Below, in pieces: positions 62,052 through 64,000 of a stretch of 64,000 bases of DNA. Each line of letters opens with the position of its first letter. Positions within the stretch are counted from its first letter, which is position 1. The notes under the pieces were generated by a model that was not told where the DNA came from, made no database searches, and was given only the letters and a program-made list of their open reading frames with translations. The stretch comes from COE1 sp949066965 (GTDB taxonomy: Bacteria; Bacillota; Clostridia; Lachnospirales; Lachnospiraceae): NCBI GenBank assembly GCA_949066965.1, contig CARTDA010000014.1, positions 1 to 64,000 on the forward strand. The letters are read 5' to 3'. The translations under genes were made by a program, and so were the position numbers.

Positions 62052-62862
62052 ACATATTTGTGACAACCCTTGTGACAAGTTCCTTGAAGGATTTCGATAC
62101 ACGGTCAGCTGTCTCCTGCACTTCCTGATGATTGAGCTGCTGTCTGGAAATCCCTGCTGCCATGTTTGTAATGCATGAAATGCCGCAGACCTCCAGTCCC
62201 ATATGGCGCGCTGCCATCGCCTCACACGCCGTACTCATGCCGACGGCATCGCCGCCCCACGCTTTTGCCATTCTGATTTCGGCAGGCGTCTCATAGCTTG
62301 GTCCTGTAAACTGCACATAGACACCTTCCTTAATATCGATGCTGCATGCCTTTGCACAGTCCCGTATCACATTCCGCAGGCGCATGCTGTACACCTCGCT
62401 CATATCCGGAAACCGGGTGCCAAGCTCCTCGATGTTTGGACCTATCAGCGGGCTTGGAACTGCCGTTGTGATATGGTCGGTAATCATCATAAAGTCACCC
62501 GGCTGAAAGGTCTCATTGATTCCGCCAGCCGCATTGGTCAGGAGGAGCTTTTTTGCGCCGAGCAGCCCCATCAGCCGCGTCGGGAGCACGACCTCCTGCA
62601 TCGGATAGCCCTCATAGTAGTGGACACGCCCCTGCATGATTACCACCGGTGTCTCCCCGACATATCCAAACACAAAACGTCCCTTGTGTCCCTTTACGGT
62701 TGACACTGGAAATCCCTCGATATCAGTATATTCCACTGTACCCGCAATCTTGATTCCGTCTGCGTAATCGCCCAGTCCGGAACCCAGAATAACGGCAGCC
62801 TCCGGCTGGAAATCAATTTTTTGCCTGACACTGGCAAGGCAGGTCATTAACTTGTTATACAT
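62035..62862 (-). CDS. punA: Purine-nucleoside phosphorylase
   Basis: 275 residues, trimeric PNP type: ILGSGLGDYADGI, the VKGHKGRFVFG segment, GRVHYYEGY, LTNAAGGIN and GPSYETPAEIRM. Phosphorolysis of inosine and guanosine (and deoxy forms) yields the pentose-1-phosphate used by DeoB. AGGAG lies eight bases before the ATG; the gene begins 24 bases after nupQ. Confidence 0.96.
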   Translation of the reverse strand: MYNKLMTCLASVRQKIDFQPEAAVILGSGLGDYADGIKIAGTVEYTDIEGFPVSTVKGHKGRFVFGYVGETPVVIMQGRVHYYEGYPMQEVVLPTRLMGLLGAKKLLLTNAAGGINETFQPGDFMMITDHITTAVPSPLIGPNIEELGTRFPDMSEVYSMRLRNVIRDCAKACSIDIKEGVYVQFTGPSYETPAEIRMAKAWGGDAVGMSTACEAMAARHMGLEVCGISCITNMAAGISRQQLNHQEVQETADRVSKSFKELVTRVVTNMYTHDR

Positions 62863-62886
62863 CTTTCCAACTCCTCTCCTGAAATG

Positions 62887-63828
62887 TTATCTCGCACCCT
62901 TGTCGTAGGGGATTCCCTCCGCCTTCGGCGCCCTAGATTTCTTTGACACAAACACAAGCACCACCAGCGAAATGATATACGGCAGCATATTGTAAATTGT
63001 GCTTGGGAGCTTGAGTGCCACCAGCGCGTCAAATCCCATATAGACATTGGAAAGTGCGCGGAACATTCCGAACAGCACTGCCGTAAGCCCGATGTTGACT
63101 GGCTTCCACTGTCCGAAAATCATAACTGCGAGGGCAAGGAACCCAAAGCCTGCCACTCCGTTCTCGAACTTCCACTCGCTCACGCCTGCCGTGATGTAGA
63201 CAAGCCCGCCCAGTCCGCCGAGCGCACCTGATATCAGCACACCTGCATAGCGCATTTTATAGACATTGATTCCGACAGAATCCGCTGCCTGTGGATGCTC
63301 GCCGCAGGCACAGAGCCGCAGGCCAAACTTTGTCTTGTACAGCACGATATAGGAGGCAATCAGCACAAGCAGCGCTATCAGCATGAACCAGTTAAACTCA
63401 AACGAACCGATATTCATGAGAAAAGCCTTCTTCGCCTGTCCATATACGACGGTAGAGGACACATTGTCCACGCTCTCCGCTGTGTTCACCGCCCGCACCA
63501 GAACAACTGCTATCGCTGGTCCTAAGAGATTTAATGCCGTTCCGACAAGCGTCTGATCCGCGCTGAACTTGATTGCGGCAATCCCGAGCAGCATGGAAAA
63601 AATCATTCCGCTGATGACACTTGCCAGTACTACGGTCAGAATTATGACTCCGGCAGCCGTCCCCGCAGGAATATATTTCATTGTAAGCGCGCCGCCAAGT
63701 GCACCGATAACCATAATGCCTTCCAGACCGATATTGATGACGCCGCTATGTTCCGAAAAACATCCGCCGAGTGCAACAAGCGTCAAAACAGAAGCAAATA
63801 TCAATGTATACTGAATCAATAACAACAT
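62887..63828 (-). CDS. nupQ: Nucleoside ABC transporter permease (NupQ/YufQ-like)
   Basis: 313 residues, about eight helices. The opening with GVINIGLEGIMVIGAL is the signature of the branched/simple-sugar-type permeases that import nucleosides with a BmpA/PnrA lipoprotein. The EHPQAADSVGIN loop contacts the ATPase. Its ATG overlaps the stop of the upstream permease gene by one base (TAATG). Supplies substrate for PunA, DeoB and DeoC downstream. Confidence 0.93.
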   Translation of the reverse strand: MLLLIQYTLIFASVLTLVALGGCFSEHSGVINIGLEGIMVIGALGGALTMKYIPAGTAAGVIILTVVLASVISGMIFSMLLGIAAIKFSADQTLVGTALNLLGPAIAVVLVRAVNTAESVDNVSSTVVYGQAKKAFLMNIGSFEFNWFMLIALLVLIASYIVLYKTKFGLRLCACGEHPQAADSVGINVYKMRYAGVLISGALGGLGGLVYITAGVSEWKFENGVAGFGFLALAVMIFGQWKPVNIGLTAVLFGMFRALSNVYMGFDALVALKLPSTIYNMLPYIISLVVLVFVSKKSRAPKAEGIPYDKGAR

Positions 63829-64000
63829 TATTTCCCGCCTCCTTTCCGCTCATCCCGTCTATCGAGATATCTGTTCAGACGGACCCTGAAAAAGAACACA
63901 AAACCACACAGGTAGATGATAAACGCAGAAATCAAATCCGAAATCTGCGAGCAGTACATTGTCTTGTCCACATAAGTGCCGCCGCTTGTAATATGCTGTA
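63828..64000 (-). CDS. nupP: Nucleoside ABC transporter permease (NupP-like), partial C-terminus
   Basis: Only the last 56 residues are in the window, a final membrane helix (DLISAFIIYLCGFVFFFRV) and a basic tail. The position directly before nupQ and the helix-plus-basic-tail ending fit the larger permease of the pair. The rest, and presumably the ATPase and binding-protein genes, lie to the right of the window. Confidence 0.75.
   Translation of the reverse strand, partial: QHITSGGTYVDKTMYCSQISDLISAFIIYLCGFVFFFRVRLNRYLDRRDERKGGGK

Noticed and set aside
1..64000. CRISPR array, prophage or integrative element
   Set aside because: I saw no regularly spaced repeats, phage structural genes, integrase or conjugation genes. 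The only mobile traces are the small remnants at 26-27 kb and scattered MITE ends.

Overview
The window looks like chromosome of an anaerobic Clostridia species, most probably a Lachnospiraceae gut commensal. Pointers are the deo/nup and uxa gene content, a threonine-type T-box, an L20 leader ahead of infC-rpmI-rplT, lineage-typical small proteins (DUF6465, DUF1540, DUF378), a permuted GH3 beta-glucosidase, strong AGGAGG ribosome binding sites and moderate GC. Most genes lie on the minus strand. The family assignment is inference; no 16S gene is present.

Layout. 0-5.1 kb: a response regulator, histidine kinase, ABC ATPase and large FtsX-type permease (cut by the left edge), a typical antimicrobial-peptide sensing/detoxification arrangement. 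5.2-11.9 kb: a carbohydrate locus (GH13 amylolytic enzyme, MATE exporter, GH3 beta-glucosidase) divergent from an AraC regulator, with a long inverted repeat in the shared promoter region. 11.9-20.4 kb: HIT protein, CPBP protease, and a serine hydrolase plus two-component pair bracketed by two copies of an AraC/GyrI-type regulator, one decayed; then a BcrA/BcrB-like ABC exporter. 20.8-26.1 kb: Nudix, radical SAM, SUFU-domain protein, an Rpn nuclease pseudogene, and an operon of GT2 glycosyltransferase, permuted papain-fold hydrolase and YbhN/LPG-synthase-TM-like membrane protein. 26.1-27.3 kb: mobile-element debris (TnpW remnant, a MITE, the tail of an IS256-family transposase).

28.2-30.1 kb holds two tRNA-Leu genes, an HPr-like protein without the usual active-site segment and a second HIT protein. 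30.2-36.1 kb is a complete galacturonate-type branch from tagaturonate to pyruvate (uxaB, uxaA, kdgK, an SDR, and KDPG aldolase fused to a VOC-like domain) under a promoter with a palindromic operator and a perfect CcpA cre match. 36.3-42.3 kb holds a DUF2974 hydrolase, a DUF3810 membrane metalloprotease, HflX, tRNA-Pro and a CBS-type inorganic pyrophosphatase. 42.6-47.6 kb holds small proteins, HflK/HflC and PepD. 47.9-49.4 kb is infC-rpmI-rplT with its leader. 49.4-53.8 kb holds a Cys-rich protein and thrS, preceded by two small genes and, further upstream, the T-box.

53.9-59.9 kb holds a SEC-C protein, a Nudix enzyme, an AgrC/LytTR-like two-component pair with a MATE exporter, and small membrane and HTH proteins. 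60.0-64.0 kb is a nucleoside uptake and breakdown operon (nupP, nupQ, punA, deoB, deoC).

Beyond genes, the window carries several families of short palindromic repeats in intergenic space: a roughly 40-bp hairpin in three copies, AGGAACTGT-ended MITE material in several places including the 3' end of pepD, and a repeat containing CGCCAGAA hairpins in two places. I see no CRISPR array, prophage or obvious defence island. The least-described items are the GT2/papain/YbhN-like operon, the AraC-bracketed module, the separated T-box and the hairpin repeat family.
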